From Saprospiraceae bacterium (GTDB lineage: Bacteria > Bacteroidota > Bacteroidia > Chitinophagales > Saprospiraceae), in the NCBI GenBank assembly GCA_020629035.1, contig JAHDEC010000024.1:1-62498 (forward strand): 62,498 nt of DNA, given 5' to 3'. Shown one piece after another: positions 45,458-54,468 of this stretch. A program made the translations under genes and the position numbers. Positions within the stretch are counted from its first letter, which is position 1; each line of letters opens with the position of its first letter. The notes under the pieces were generated by a model. The model searched no databases and had not been told where the DNA came from. It saw nothing but the letters and a program-made list of their open reading frames with translations.

Positions 45458-46840
45458 ATGGAAGCATTACAGTTAAATCAGGTAGTTTATAACAATGAGA
45501 TTGTAGAGTACGTAACAACTCAGTTAGAGATTGGCGAATCTAAAGATCAGATCATAGAAAAACTCTTAGGGATAGGTGTTGCGGTTATAACTAGAGTTCA
45601 ATCTTCAAGAGATGTGGACTTCGTAAAGAAGGAATCTCAGAAAATTATTTCTTCATTTGATAGTACAGTCACTCGACTCGAAGCTGAGTTGATGAAACAA
45701 GTCAGCTCACAGATAAACCATTTCTTTAATCCAGATATGGAAACATCCCATTCCAAGAAATTTGCGGAAACGCTTCAAAAGAATCTTGGGGATTTCAAAA
45801 AAGAGATTGTTCCTATCATTGATAATGTCAAGCAATTATCTAGTGAGAAAATAGAGGGATTTGACAAGAAGATCACCTTAGCTCAAGAGAGTCTCAACCC
45901 TGAGTTAGAAGGATCATATTTTGGCAAAATGAGAAGTATTATATCTCAAGTAGATCAGGGGTTAGCTAATCAGTTGGACGATTCCAGAGTTGGGAGTTTT
46001 GCATATAGGTTAAAGGAGGAAACGGAGAAACTCTTTGGAAAAAATTCACCGATCATCAATACGATCACTAAGGTGATAGATGATAAGACGAAATCATTTG
46101 AAGGTGAGTTAATTCAGCTTAGAGAAAGTATTGCGAAGAGTGAAGGAAAGGAAGAGGGGATGCAAGAAGCATTGGACAAATCAACGGCTAAAGGTCGAAG
46201 GTTTGAGGAAGAATTGATGGATTATCTTATTGATTTGGCTAAGCCCTTTAATGACATTGTAGAATTCACTGGTGATATCAGTGCTGATGGCTCTATGTCT
46301 AAGAAAGGTGATTTCATCTACACATTTGCTTCTGGTCAATCTATTATTATAGAGGCGAAGGATAGTAACACTTTAGGGCATTCGGCTGCAATCAAATATC
46401 TGAATAAGGCTATGATAGATAGAGCAGTGGGGTTTTCTATATTTGTGCATAAAAACGAGTCTCAGCTCTCTAATCAGGTCGATTGCATGGGCTTTTTCGA
46501 AGACAATAAAGTGATAACGTCTCAAGAGTATTTGCGGTTCGCTATTCAATGGTCTCGCATCTTCTTATCCAAAGCTGAAGACAAGATGGCTGAAGGTGTA
46601 AACGAGACTTTGATACTCCAAAGAATCTCAGACATTACCAATAAGCTCAAGATGGTAAGATCTATGAAGTCTACTCTCAGTTCTATGATAAATAATGTAG
46701 GGGCTAGCTGCGATAAGGTTTCCAGTAATATTGATGAGCTTAAGAATGAGATAACAGAGTATCTCAATGATATTGAGAATGAATTCATAAAGCTGGAGGT
46801 GGTTAATCGAAGTGGAGAACAGGTAAAATTGGCTTCTTAA
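45458..46840 (+). CDS. Coiled-coil protein with PD-(D/E)XK nuclease-like core
   Basis: The 460-residue protein starts with ~245 residues of helices, largely coiled coil (for example RVQSSRDVDFVKKESQKIISSFDSTVTRLEAELMKQVSSQ and SFEGELIQLRESIAKSEGKEEGMQEALDKST). It then has a compact core: GRRFEEELMDYLIDLAKPF (~247), KKGDFIYTFASGQSIIIEAKDSN (~281-303). The pattern of an early Glu, then GD and later ExK matches a PD-(D/E)XK active site of the RmuC/DUF2130 type. The C-terminal ~90 residues are again helical. It is probably a DNA-acting nuclease or a structural chromosome protein, with no named family recognised. It has a WYL operator promoter, so it belongs to the same regulon as the DUF2779 protein. 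Confidence 0.65.
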   Translation: MEALQLNQVVYNNEIVEYVTTQLEIGESKDQIIEKLLGIGVAVITRVQSSRDVDFVKKESQKIISSFDSTVTRLEAELMKQVSSQINHFFNPDMETSHSKKFAETLQKNLGDFKKEIVPIIDNVKQLSSEKIEGFDKKITLAQESLNPELEGSYFGKMRSIISQVDQGLANQLDDSRVGSFAYRLKEETEKLFGKNSPIINTITKVIDDKTKSFEGELIQLRESIAKSEGKEEGMQEALDKSTAKGRRFEEELMDYLIDLAKPFNDIVEFTGDISADGSMSKKGDFIYTFASGQSIIIEAKDSNTLGHSAAIKYLNKAMIDRAVGFSIFVHKNESQLSNQVDCMGFFEDNKVITSQEYLRFAIQWSRIFLSKAEDKMAEGVNETLILQRISDITNKLKMVRSMKSTLSSMINNVGASCDKVSSNIDELKNEITEYLNDIENEFIKLEVVNRSGEQVKLAS

Positions 46841-46918
46841 ATCAATTTCTGTCTGAAAACCTTATGAGAAAAGATCTCATTGGTTATCTTGCTAGAACTT
46901 TAAGAAAAATTAAAGTCC

Positions 46919-47059
46919 GTGCTAAAGAAACTAATAGTATCAAAGGGTGTAAAGCAGAAGTGGATTGCTGAACAATTGGGAGTTAGTGAGGTAACTGTAT
47001 CCAATTGGGTGAAAGGAAAGGCAATACCGAAAGATATCCATCTCCAAAAGCTTTATTGA
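46919..47059 (+). pseudogene. XRE-type helix-turn-helix fragment
   Basis: From a GTG at 46919 a 46-residue frame encodes KGVKQKWIAEQLGVSEVTVSNWVKGKAIPKDIHLQKLY and then stops. This is a textbook Cro/CI helix-turn-helix (QKWIAEQLGVSEVTVSNWVKG), but it lacks the fourth and fifth helices and the C-terminal part of the fold. The overlapping frame at 47005 continues with unrelated protein. It looks like the truncated remnant of an XRE regulator, disrupted by an indel or a junction near 47050. Confidence 0.55.
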
Positions 47060-47403
47060 AAACACATCCTAAAGCAAATAATCATTATCATTCAGGAAAT
47101 AGGATGTTGTCCATCTATTTATCTTTTAAGTATCCAGAGATTTACACGATTTACAAATTCACTGAATTTAAGAAGATGATGGAAAAATTAAACTCAGGTG
47201 ACATTCCTGGAACAAATGAAATAGGCAGGTTTTTTAAAGTTATGAGAACCATGCATAAAATGTTGCAAAAGGATGAGGAATTAGTTTCCTTAATCGAAGA
47301 AAAAACCACAGAAGAAAATTACTTTAAAGGAAATACAACCTTAATGGTTCAAGATTTTTACTGGTGCTGTACAAGAGATGTTTATGGGATTGAAAATTAT
47401 TAA
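47005..47403 (+). pseudogene. McrB-like restriction protein fragment
   Basis: The open frame has no good start (TTG at 47005, inside the HTH fragment). From ~residue 20 it encodes NHYHSGNRMLSIYLSFKYP, then EIYTIYKFTEFKKMMEKLNS and, later, LQKDEELVSLIEEKTTEENYF and NTTLMVQDFYWCC. This order and spacing resemble the domain that precedes the AAA+ GTPase module in McrB-like modification-dependent restriction proteins. The AAA+ domain itself is absent: the frame stops at 47403. It is therefore probably a gene fragment left by deletion. The match is by eye and not proven. Confidence 0.5.
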
Positions 47404-47449
47404 AATAAAAACTTCACCGATATTTATTTAGAACTGAAATCCGCTTAAC

Positions 47450-48526
47450 ATGACATTAAAGTTTGAAGTAAATGCACTGGTTTTAAATAAAACATTGCAA
47501 AAGTTTGAAGACTTATTCAAAATTAAAAACTATATAAAGGTAGATGAAGACGAAGTTGTGTTAGTTGGATCTGAAAATAAAATGACTATTACTGGTCATC
47601 ATTTAGAAGGTTCATTGCATAAAAGTTGTGAGTATACTGGTGATAATTTTAATGCAATAATATCTTTTGACAAATTGTATTTCTTAACATCCTGTCAAAA
47701 TTCGAATATTCACTTTATCTTAAATGGTACAGAGTGTAAGATTTTAGCAGATAATAGCGAATATATTTTAGTGCTTCCCGAAAGACGAGAATTTAATTTT
47801 TCCCCAAAACCAAGCGAAAAAGTAGAGCTTGGAATTAATATGTACCAAGGTTTTTTAAGAAAACTTATTCAGTCATATGATTTCGTAGAGAAAATCGGAA
47901 TGCGCAGCATAAAAGATGTCCTATTGGATATTCAAAATCATTTTATTTCTATTATTGCAACAAATGGTAGCGAATTGTATATTGAAAAATTTGCTATTTC
48001 AGATGAGATAGAAATACAAGTTTTGATTAGTCCAAATCTTCTTCCATTACTTGAGGATATAGAAAACGCAAGATTAAATATTTATACTTCTTATATTTCT
48101 TTTATTCATCCTGACTACATTTTAAATATTGAATCTGCATTAAACAAAGAGTTTGAAGATTATACAAAATTTTTTTCGCCAGATATACCACCTTTGTTTT
48201 CTTTTATCTTCGAAAAGGCCGAGATTGAGCTAGTTTTTAAAAGATTCAGAATGTTGAATTATGAAAAAAACTCATCAATTGAAATCACTTATTGTGATGA
48301 TTATTTTTGCATTAGTTGTACGAATAATCTTATTGAATCGACAACTTATTATTTGGCAGGAAAAGTTGAAGGTGATCCTGATGTGGTGAAAATCCGTCTA
48401 AATAACTTAGACCTACTCATAAAGTCAATTGATTCCCAAAGTATTTGCTTTAATATTTTTGGGAAAAAGAAAGTATTGACTATTTCAGGCAATGATCAAT
48501 TAAGATATGTTACGCCGAGGCTTTAA
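47450..48526 (+). CDS. Divergent DNA polymerase III beta-clamp (DnaN-like) paralog
   Basis: The 358-residue protein has the length and three-domain layout of bacterial sliding clamps. Domain I (FEVNALVLNKTLQKFEDLFK ... NSEYILVLPERREFNF) and domain II (RSIKDVLLDIQNHFISIIATNGSELYIEKFAI, ~151-183, matching the DnaN PILxGVLFExxxxxLxLVATDGHRLA block) are visible. The C-terminus reads FGKKKVLTISGNDQLRYVTPRL, matching the final P-M-R-L of DnaN with TPRL. It is strongly diverged and has no chaperone-like insert. The host's main dnaN should be elsewhere, so this is probably an accessory clamp. It sits in the defence-rich island. Confidence 0.65.
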   Translation: MTLKFEVNALVLNKTLQKFEDLFKIKNYIKVDEDEVVLVGSENKMTITGHHLEGSLHKSCEYTGDNFNAIISFDKLYFLTSCQNSNIHFILNGTECKILADNSEYILVLPERREFNFSPKPSEKVELGINMYQGFLRKLIQSYDFVEKIGMRSIKDVLLDIQNHFISIIATNGSELYIEKFAISDEIEIQVLISPNLLPLLEDIENARLNIYTSYISFIHPDYILNIESALNKEFEDYTKFFSPDIPPLFSFIFEKAEIELVFKRFRMLNYEKNSSIEITYCDDYFCISCTNNLIESTTYYLAGKVEGDPDVVKIRLNNLDLLIKSIDSQSICFNIFGKKKVLTISGNDQLRYVTPRL

Positions 48527-48690
48527 TTTCATATGATATCAATGAAAGAGAAATTTGTTTAAATTACACTAAGATTTAGTTTTCAGTAAGAAATAATATA
48601 TTTTTTTTCTAGGCTGTTAGAGTTCCTTTTCACAATTTGAAATTGTTTTACTATTGTTTTATTGAAAACCCATAAACCATTGACAAATAG

Positions 48691-49112
48691 ATGTTTCAGC
48701 GGGATAAAGTAGCCCTTGTGGTTCTATGAGTAGTATCAAGGAAGATGTAATCGGCAGCTTCAATGAACAAATTAATTCCATTAAAAGATCTGCCATAAAA
48801 TATTCTGATCAAATTATTTCAACCGGCTTAGTTGTTTTTAATGGAGAGGTAAAAGAATTGATCTTGCAAGGTTCGGTTAGCAATATAAAGAAATTGGATA
48901 CAGATTTGTACCGTTCTGCAGGAAGTACTGCACTTTTGAATGCGATAGGTCTCACGCTCAACAAACCGCGATCAAGAATAATCGGTGAGATAGAGGGAGA
49001 TGAAGCTAGCGTCGTAGTGGTGATTTTAGATACCCTGAATTATAATCCAGCATTCACAGGTATTAGACTAAAGAAGGGAAAGCAGATTATTCCGAAAGTA
49101 TTGTATTTGTAG
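48691..49112 (+). pseudogene. Degenerate von Willebrand factor A gene with deleted MIDAS
   Basis: An ATG at 48691 opens a frame encoding MFQRDKVALVV and then stops at 48727-48729. A second frame starting at 48726 reads MSSIKEDVIGSFNEQINSI and then LDTDLYRSAGSTALLNAIGLTL. In intact homologs the two join as ...VALVVDxSGSMSSIK..., so the MIDAS residues DxS have been lost through an out-of-frame deletion near 48716-48723. A second lesion lies near 49030-49050, where a TDGxEN-like motif breaks and another frame continues (SIHRY, stop, TKEGKADYSE). The gene is probably inactive. Such vWA proteins occur in defence and stress loci. Confidence 0.55.
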
Positions 49113-49468
49113 AGCGCATTTTAAAGAAAGTAGAAACTTCAAAAACGTCTTCCCATTTTAAAAAGATATGATCAAGAAGTAATCATTTTCGCAAAGGGTA
49201 TCATTGATTATTTAAGAAATATTCGGAAAGACACGGTAATGATTCCTAATAGACTGGGTCTTGATCTGTAATTTACTTTTTACCCAGTTAGATATTCCAT
49301 TACTATAATTACTTCAAGTCAAGTACAGAAAGGAATACTGTCAGTAATATTTTGGATCACAATAACTTTCATACAATCGATTATTATATAATTTAGATTG
49401 GATGTTAACAAGATTTTTAGAATGATGAAGTTCTTGAGAATTTAATAAATATTATTAACCTTTGAAAT
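49113..49468. other. 356-bp gene-poor stretch after the vWA pseudogene
   Basis: No intact gene is visible. The shifted continuation of the vWA frame runs to about 49170, and another open stretch of about 47 codons (49130-49270, containing RYDQEVIIFAKGIIDYLRNI) has no recognisable family and no good start. The remainder (49270-49468) is AT-rich, without clear hairpins, and probably contains the macrodomain gene's promoter. Confidence 0.5.
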
Positions 49469-49981
49469 ATGAAAATGACTTTATCTCAAACTTCAATTCT
49501 TAACTGCCAAACAGAAGCCATTGTTAACGCAGCCAACGCTCAACTACTCAGAGGTGGAGGCCTATCTGGTATCATCCACAAAGCAGCAGGTGACCAATTA
49601 TTTGAATATTTAAAAAAGTGGAAAAGCGAGAATGGAGTGCTTGCACTCCAAGATGGTGAAGCTATCATTAGTCCCTCTTTTAACTTGGGGCAAGGATTTA
49701 TCGTCCATGCTGTTGGAGCCGTTTGGAGAGAGGGCTCACAAGTGGAGAAAGATCTGCTAAAAACTTGTTATATCAATAGTCTGAAACTTGCAGATATACA
49801 TAAGATTAAGTCAATCGCATTTCCAAATATTAGCACGGGCATATATGGATTTCCCAAAGAGGTAGCTGCACAAATAGCTATTGCTGCCGTGCGTTCGTAC
49901 GATTCAAAAACGCTGGAAGAGGTTGTTTTTGCTTGTTTTGATTTGGAGAACTATCAGATTTATGCCTCAATATTGAACTAG
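49469..49981 (+). CDS. Macrodomain protein (putative ADP-ribosyl hydrolase)
   Basis: The 170-residue macrodomain has the ADP-ribose-binding loops AIVNAANAQLLRGGGLSGIIHKAAG (~18-42) and FPNISTGIYGFP (~115-126). Such proteins remove ADP-ribose or O-acetyl groups from modified proteins or nucleic acids. GGGLSG replaces the more common GGGGVDG, so one Asp is lost and activity may be reduced. It stands in the same island as the vWA pseudogene and the clamp paralog and may counter an ADP-ribosylating toxin. The 3' flank holds a 15-bp repeat shared with another gene at 56.8 kb. Confidence 0.85.
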   Translation: MKMTLSQTSILNCQTEAIVNAANAQLLRGGGLSGIIHKAAGDQLFEYLKKWKSENGVLALQDGEAIISPSFNLGQGFIVHAVGAVWREGSQVEKDLLKTCYINSLKLADIHKIKSIAFPNISTGIYGFPKEVAAQIAIAAVRSYDSKTLEEVVFACFDLENYQIYASILN

Positions 49982-49988
49982 ATAAAAA

Positions 49989-50003
49989 TTAAATCATGTG
50001 ATT
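49989..50003 (+). repeat. 15-bp repeat TTAAATCATGTGATT, copy 1
   Basis: This sequence lies 8 nt after the macrodomain stop codon. An identical 15-mer lies 5 nt after the HEPN-like gene's stop codon at 56782-56796, on the same strand. The core ATCA-TG-TGAT is itself an imperfect palindrome. Confidence 0.6.
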
Positions 50004-50247
50004 TAATGCATTTAAGAGAAAATGGAATTTTAAGGGCAAGAAAAGTCTGAAAAGGATATTTATATGATATCAAGGATGTGAAAAAATAGGGTTCTAAAAG
50101 GTAAGAAACCTTAGATTTTAAAAAAAAAGAAAACTAAATATTTTTTATTGAAATTGTGTTCAAACCACATTTCATATTAAAACATTTCATAATATGATTT
50201 TTAAATAATATCTTTATCATTACCTTATTTCCCACACAGTAGTTTAA

Positions 50248-50322
50248 GAGTCATTAGCTCAGTTGGTTTAGAGCGCTGCCTTGACAGGGCAGAGGTCACT
50301 GGTTCGAGTCCAGTATGACTCA
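50248..50322 (+). tRNA. tRNA-Val (anticodon GAC)
   Basis: The full cloverleaf is visible. The acceptor stem GAGTCAT pairs with ATGACTC, the D arm is GCTC...GAGC, the anticodon stem CTGCC pairs with GGCAG around the loop TTGACAG (anticodon GAC), and the T arm is ACTGG-TTCGAGT-CCAGT. The discriminator is A, and CCA is not encoded. A TATCTTTA box at 50209-50216 could be its -7 element. Confidence 0.96.
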
Positions 50323-50348
50323 CTTGTTTCAATAAAAGTTTAGAAAAC

Positions 50349-52763
50349 ATGCTACAAAAGCTGCCTTTTTTCATCTCATGCTTCTTGTTGATTATCTGCT
50401 TACCCATGGTTCAAGCACAGCAATTTACTCGATGTAATACCGACCATTATATGGCCGAATACCTTAAAGATCAAAAAAGGGCTAACGAGTTTCATACCAA
50501 GCAAAAAGCTATACGAGAAAAGGTGGACTTTAATCGAAGTATAAGTTGTACTGAAACGATTATTATTCCTGTAGCGGTGCATTTCTATGGAGATGTAGAT
50601 GGGAGCAATATGCAGTGTTTAGAAGATATTGTGGATGCTCAGATTAATGTATTAAATGAAGATTTTTCAGCCACGAATGCTGATATCACAGAATACGATT
50701 TGTTTTCTGATAATTGCCCAGCTGATTTTCCAGTTTCGGCACTTGGAACCGGTGCTTGTTTGGAGTTTTGCTTAGCAAAATATAATCACCCAACGTGCTC
50801 CAGCTTAAGTGATGGAGATAAAGCAATAACCATCGATGAAGAATCTTGGCCTACTGCTCCTTGCTGGGATGGATATCTAAACTTTTTTGTGACAAATGAA
50901 ATTAGTTTCCTAGGTCAGGCACCAGTAAATGGTGGAGCTAACCCTAATGGAAATGGAGTACAAGTAGTAGCTGCAGCTTTCGGAGGACCTGGCGTTTCCT
51001 GTACTTCCGGTACAGGTTTAAATACTGATGGAATTTATAACCTTGGAAGGACTGGAACCCATGAATTAGGACACTACTTTAATCTGTTACATGTTTTTGA
51101 TGGTTGTAGTGATGGTGATAATATTCCCGATACACCCGATCAAAGTCAAGAAAATTATTCATGTCCAACGCTAGATATTAACACATGCGAAACGACAGCA
51201 AACAATACCTGTTCTGAAAAAGATTTCTTTTTCAATTTTATGGATTATGTAAATGATGCATGCATGTGGATGTTTACTGAGGACCAATGTCTGGAAATGT
51301 TTAACTCAGCAGACCATGACCTATGGGCGGATCATGAATTAGTTTGTGAATCCCCTGTGGCGCCGGTAGCAAGTTTTAGTCCAACAGAAGACCAAACATT
51401 TTGTCCTGATGAAGCAAATCTAACATTCACGGATACATCGATTAATGATCCCAATGAATGGTCTTGGACATTTACAGGTCCTGGGGTGAGTCCCACAAGT
51501 TCTAGTTTACAAAATCCATTAGTAAGCTTTACAGCTTCAGGAAATTATACGGTAAGTTTGACAGCCACAAATGGAGGTGGATCAGATACGCATACCGAAA
51601 CGATTTATATCGATATACTAAATGCGGCTGACCCAGCATGCGATCATTGCGAATACGAGTTAGTGCTTTGGGATCGTAATGAGAGTGGATGGACACCGAT
51701 TCAAAGTATAGATGTAGATATTAATGGCACCACTAGCACTTACAATGGACCCTCAGCAGGTAGTTTAAGCCAAAGCATTGTTTTTGATGTTTACTTAGAC
51801 GATGCGATAGAGATCGAACTAACACCAGGTTCAGGCAGCGATGCTGATGAAATAGCTTGGCGATTATTTGATGAGGAAGGTAGGGCCATCTTGGGTGATG
51901 GAGATTCATTTGGCTTAGGTCCGGTTAATACTCAGGGACCTAATGGTCCAGTTTTAATGGCACCCGACATTGGACCTCATCTATATACAGGTAATTGCGA
52001 TGCAGTTCTAAACTGTGAAGATTACCAACTAGAAATTACCTTCGATGATTATCCTGTAGAAACTGCTTGGTGGATGAAGGATGAGTTAGGCAACTTTGAA
52101 TACCAGAGTACTGGATACCAAGGAGAAGGAGGTAATACGATCACCATAGATATGTGCCTAGTGGAAGGATGTCATGACTTCACCATCATCGATTTTTATG
52201 GTGACGGAATATGTTGTAGTTATGGAACCGGTTCGTATGAAATTATCGAAGTATCTACCGGCACAGTGGTGGCTTCAGGTGGAGATTTTGATGGAATCGA
52301 AACTACTGAGATTTGTGTAAGTTTTGGACCCACTTGTGAAACGGTCTTAGATCTATCTGGTGATTTATTAAACCAAAGTTACTCCGTGACAGATGAAATA
52401 ATAAGTGATGGCAAAGTAAAAGAAGATACAACTACGGTATTCCAGGCACCTAATTTGATCAGTTTGAATTTTCCATTCGAAGTAGAGTTAGGTGGTGAAT
52501 TTACAGCCGAGATGGGCGCCTGTGTGGAAGCTATCACGCAAGAACCTATCAGTTATATTCTTAGAGAAGATGCGGGTGATGTTTTAGTGTTAAGTACTCA
52601 ACATACGGTCCAATTGTTAGATGTTCAGGGGAGGTTTATGCAAACGATTCATGCTGATTCAGATGAGCAAGTTCATAAAATCGAGCACCTAGAAAAGGGA
52701 ATCTACTACCTTAAACACTTCACGCCCGATGGGCACTCTATAGAAAAAGTGCTAATGGATTAG
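50349..52763 (+). CDS. Secreted M43 metalloprotease (cytophagalysin-like) with T9SS tail
   Basis: The 804-residue protein has a signal peptide (LPFFISCFLLIICLPMVQAQ, residues 4-23). The pappalysin/M43 catalytic domain shows the zinc motif HELGHYFNLLH (His 238, 242, 248) with the preceding GRTGT and a Met-turn candidate FFFNFMDYVND (~294-304). Next is a PKD domain (SFSPTEDQTFCPDEANLTFTDTS ... TVSLTATNGGGSD, ~338-415), then two beta-jelly-roll modules with CHDFTIIDFYGDGICCSYGTG, and finally a short coathanger-like repeat and type A T9SS tail (VQLLDVQGRFMQTIHADS ... KGIYYLKHFTPDG). It should be secreted and cleave extracellular proteins. The tRNA gene lies just upstream. Confidence 0.88.
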   Translation: MLQKLPFFISCFLLIICLPMVQAQQFTRCNTDHYMAEYLKDQKRANEFHTKQKAIREKVDFNRSISCTETIIIPVAVHFYGDVDGSNMQCLEDIVDAQINVLNEDFSATNADITEYDLFSDNCPADFPVSALGTGACLEFCLAKYNHPTCSSLSDGDKAITIDEESWPTAPCWDGYLNFFVTNEISFLGQAPVNGGANPNGNGVQVVAAAFGGPGVSCTSGTGLNTDGIYNLGRTGTHELGHYFNLLHVFDGCSDGDNIPDTPDQSQENYSCPTLDINTCETTANNTCSEKDFFFNFMDYVNDACMWMFTEDQCLEMFNSADHDLWADHELVCESPVAPVASFSPTEDQTFCPDEANLTFTDTSINDPNEWSWTFTGPGVSPTSSSLQNPLVSFTASGNYTVSLTATNGGGSDTHTETIYIDILNAADPACDHCEYELVLWDRNESGWTPIQSIDVDINGTTSTYNGPSAGSLSQSIVFDVYLDDAIEIELTPGSGSDADEIAWRLFDEEGRAILGDGDSFGLGPVNTQGPNGPVLMAPDIGPHLYTGNCDAVLNCEDYQLEITFDDYPVETAWWMKDELGNFEYQSTGYQGEGGNTITIDMCLVEGCHDFTIIDFYGDGICCSYGTGSYEIIEVSTGTVVASGGDFDGIETTEICVSFGPTCETVLDLSGDLLNQSYSVTDEIISDGKVKEDTTTVFQAPNLISLNFPFEVELGGEFTAEMGACVEAITQEPISYILREDAGDVLVLSTQHTVQLLDVQGRFMQTIHADSDEQVHKIEHLEKGIYYLKHFTPDGHSIEKVLMD

Positions 52764-52837
52764 TCATATAAAGAGGCCATCGATTAGAAATATGCCAGGG
52801 TATATTTAGTATATTTACGAAGACTAAAAATATACTC

Positions 52838-54355
52838 ATGAAAAGATGTTTACTTTCGCTAATCGCTGTTTTTTGTTGGTCCAATGTCGCTTTAGCCCAG
52901 TTAGAAAATGGATCCATTTTACAGGATAATTTAGTAGGTACAGATTTAGTAACAGGCGAAAATATAGATGTCTTTGAGCTTTTAGACAACAATAAAACCA
53001 TTGCTATCCATTTGTTTACCAGCTGGTCTTCCAGCGCTTGGGATTTTCATCAGTCAAGCATCCTTCAAAATCTAGAGATCGAATTCGGCGCTGGAGCAAC
53101 AGACCAATTGCGAGTGATTGCCGTAGAAATCGATGAACTAACAATGGCTGATGATATTACTAATTCCAATGGAGCAACTAATACTAAAGGTGATTGGTCG
53201 GCAGACAACGGTTTTAGCTTTGTGGATGATGCTAACTGGGCTAGTGTTTTTAATGAGTCTAATGTTCCAGCTATATATATCATTAGACCTAACAGAGCCA
53301 TATTAAATATGAGAAGTCCAGATGTATCCAATCGTTTGTTTGACGAAGATTTTTGGCAAAGAGCGCTTGGTTTTGCAGGTCTAGATAATGATATTTATAT
53401 GCTCGGCGAATTAACCACTAGTTCGTATTGTGCAGCCACCCAGTATCAAACCACTTGTCGGTTCTTAAATTTAGGAAGTACAAATATAAATACTGCTGGT
53501 TTCGAGTTACGCTTCAATGGAGAAAACCCAAGTCCTTTCGAATACACAGGTCAGTTAAGTGTTTTTAACTCGGCCACCGTAGAAACACAAAGCACTACTA
53601 TCGAAGAAACAACCGAATTATCCGTAAGACCCTTGAGCGCAAATGGGGTAGATCTTCCGGTTGCTTTTAGCAATTTTATTACTGGTCAAGCTTATTTTGA
53701 TTTCATAGAACCCAGTTCATTTATAGTACGAGTAAATACAGATTATTATCCAGGAGAAACGAGTGGAAGCTTAACTTCTGATAATGGTCTTGAGTTGCTA
53801 AACTTTGGTCCTTTTGAGGCAGGTACGGAAGACCAGTGGGGTGGTGGTGGACCCGATGCTAATACTTCTCATGATTTTATCGTCGATTTACCTTGGCCAC
53901 AAAGTGAGATTAATTGTCTTAGGCTTTCGGTTGTTGATGATGGAGGAGATGGATTTCAGTTTTTCTCAGGAGAAAACCCTCCAGGCATCCAATTTTTAAG
54001 CTTAGATGGAGATATTATTAAAGACCAATTTGAAACAAAGAATTTTGGTTCTTCGATGGAATCAGAAGTTGGAGTAGCCGTGGTGTCTTCAACAAAAAGC
54101 TTATCGGATAAGGATCAATTTCAGCTATCTCCAAACCCTTCTAATGGGATTATTAACATGGAATGGACGAGCAACAACATTGAACCAAAAACCCTAAAAA
54201 TCTATAACGACTTAGGCAGTCAAGTCTTTGCAAGTGAGCAAGCAAGTATTAAGTCTACAAGCCTAGATCTAAGTCATTTAGCAACTGGAGTTTATACACT
54301 TTGTGTGCACAGCAGTCATGCAACAACTTGTAAGCGACTAATTATTAGTCGATAA
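52838..54355 (+). CDS. Thioredoxin-fold T9SS cargo lacking the CxxC cysteines
   Basis: The 505-residue protein has a signal peptide (LLSLIAVFCWSNVALAQ, ~5-21), a thioredoxin/redoxin domain (~22-185), a beta-sandwich region and a type A T9SS tail (LSPNPSNGIINMEW ... HLATGVYTLCVHSSHATTCKRLIISR). It is a paralog of the next gene, but where that gene has WCGPCW this one has WSSSAW (residues 63-68), so both catalytic cysteines are replaced by Ser and Ala. It cannot act as a thiol-disulfide oxidoreductase and may be a binding or structural partner. The two paralogs lie in tandem with 113 bp between them. Confidence 0.85.
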   Translation: MKRCLLSLIAVFCWSNVALAQLENGSILQDNLVGTDLVTGENIDVFELLDNNKTIAIHLFTSWSSSAWDFHQSSILQNLEIEFGAGATDQLRVIAVEIDELTMADDITNSNGATNTKGDWSADNGFSFVDDANWASVFNESNVPAIYIIRPNRAILNMRSPDVSNRLFDEDFWQRALGFAGLDNDIYMLGELTTSSYCAATQYQTTCRFLNLGSTNINTAGFELRFNGENPSPFEYTGQLSVFNSATVETQSTTIEETTELSVRPLSANGVDLPVAFSNFITGQAYFDFIEPSSFIVRVNTDYYPGETSGSLTSDNGLELLNFGPFEAGTEDQWGGGGPDANTSHDFIVDLPWPQSEINCLRLSVVDDGGDGFQFFSGENPPGIQFLSLDGDIIKDQFETKNFGSSMESEVGVAVVSSTKSLSDKDQFQLSPNPSNGIINMEWTSNNIEPKTLKIYNDLGSQVFASEQASIKSTSLDLSHLATGVYTLCVHSSHATTCKRLIISR

Positions 54356-54468
54356 AAACCATACTTAGAGCATGATTCCCTAAAATTGTTAGGTGAATTA
54401 ATCTTTAGTGCTTAACTTAATAGCGTTAGAATCAATTCCATTATAACAAAAACAAAAAAACACACACA

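Noticed and set aside
49633-49650. Perfect 8-bp inverted repeat TGGAGTGC-TT-GCACTCCA resembling the WYL operator arms
   Set aside because: It lies inside the macrodomain coding sequence, has a 2-bp instead of a 7-bp spacer and lacks the TAGTGCA arm, so it is probably chance.
50248-50322. tRNA-Val as the integration site of the 40.6-50.2 kb island
   Set aside because: I found no second copy of the tRNA 3' end in the window, no integrase, and the island lies on the 5' side of the tRNA, which is not the usual arrangement.
50225-50407. Minus-strand protein overlapping the tRNA gene
   Set aside because: Its sequence is the reverse complement of the tRNA and of the start of the M43 gene, a well-known type of false ORF.
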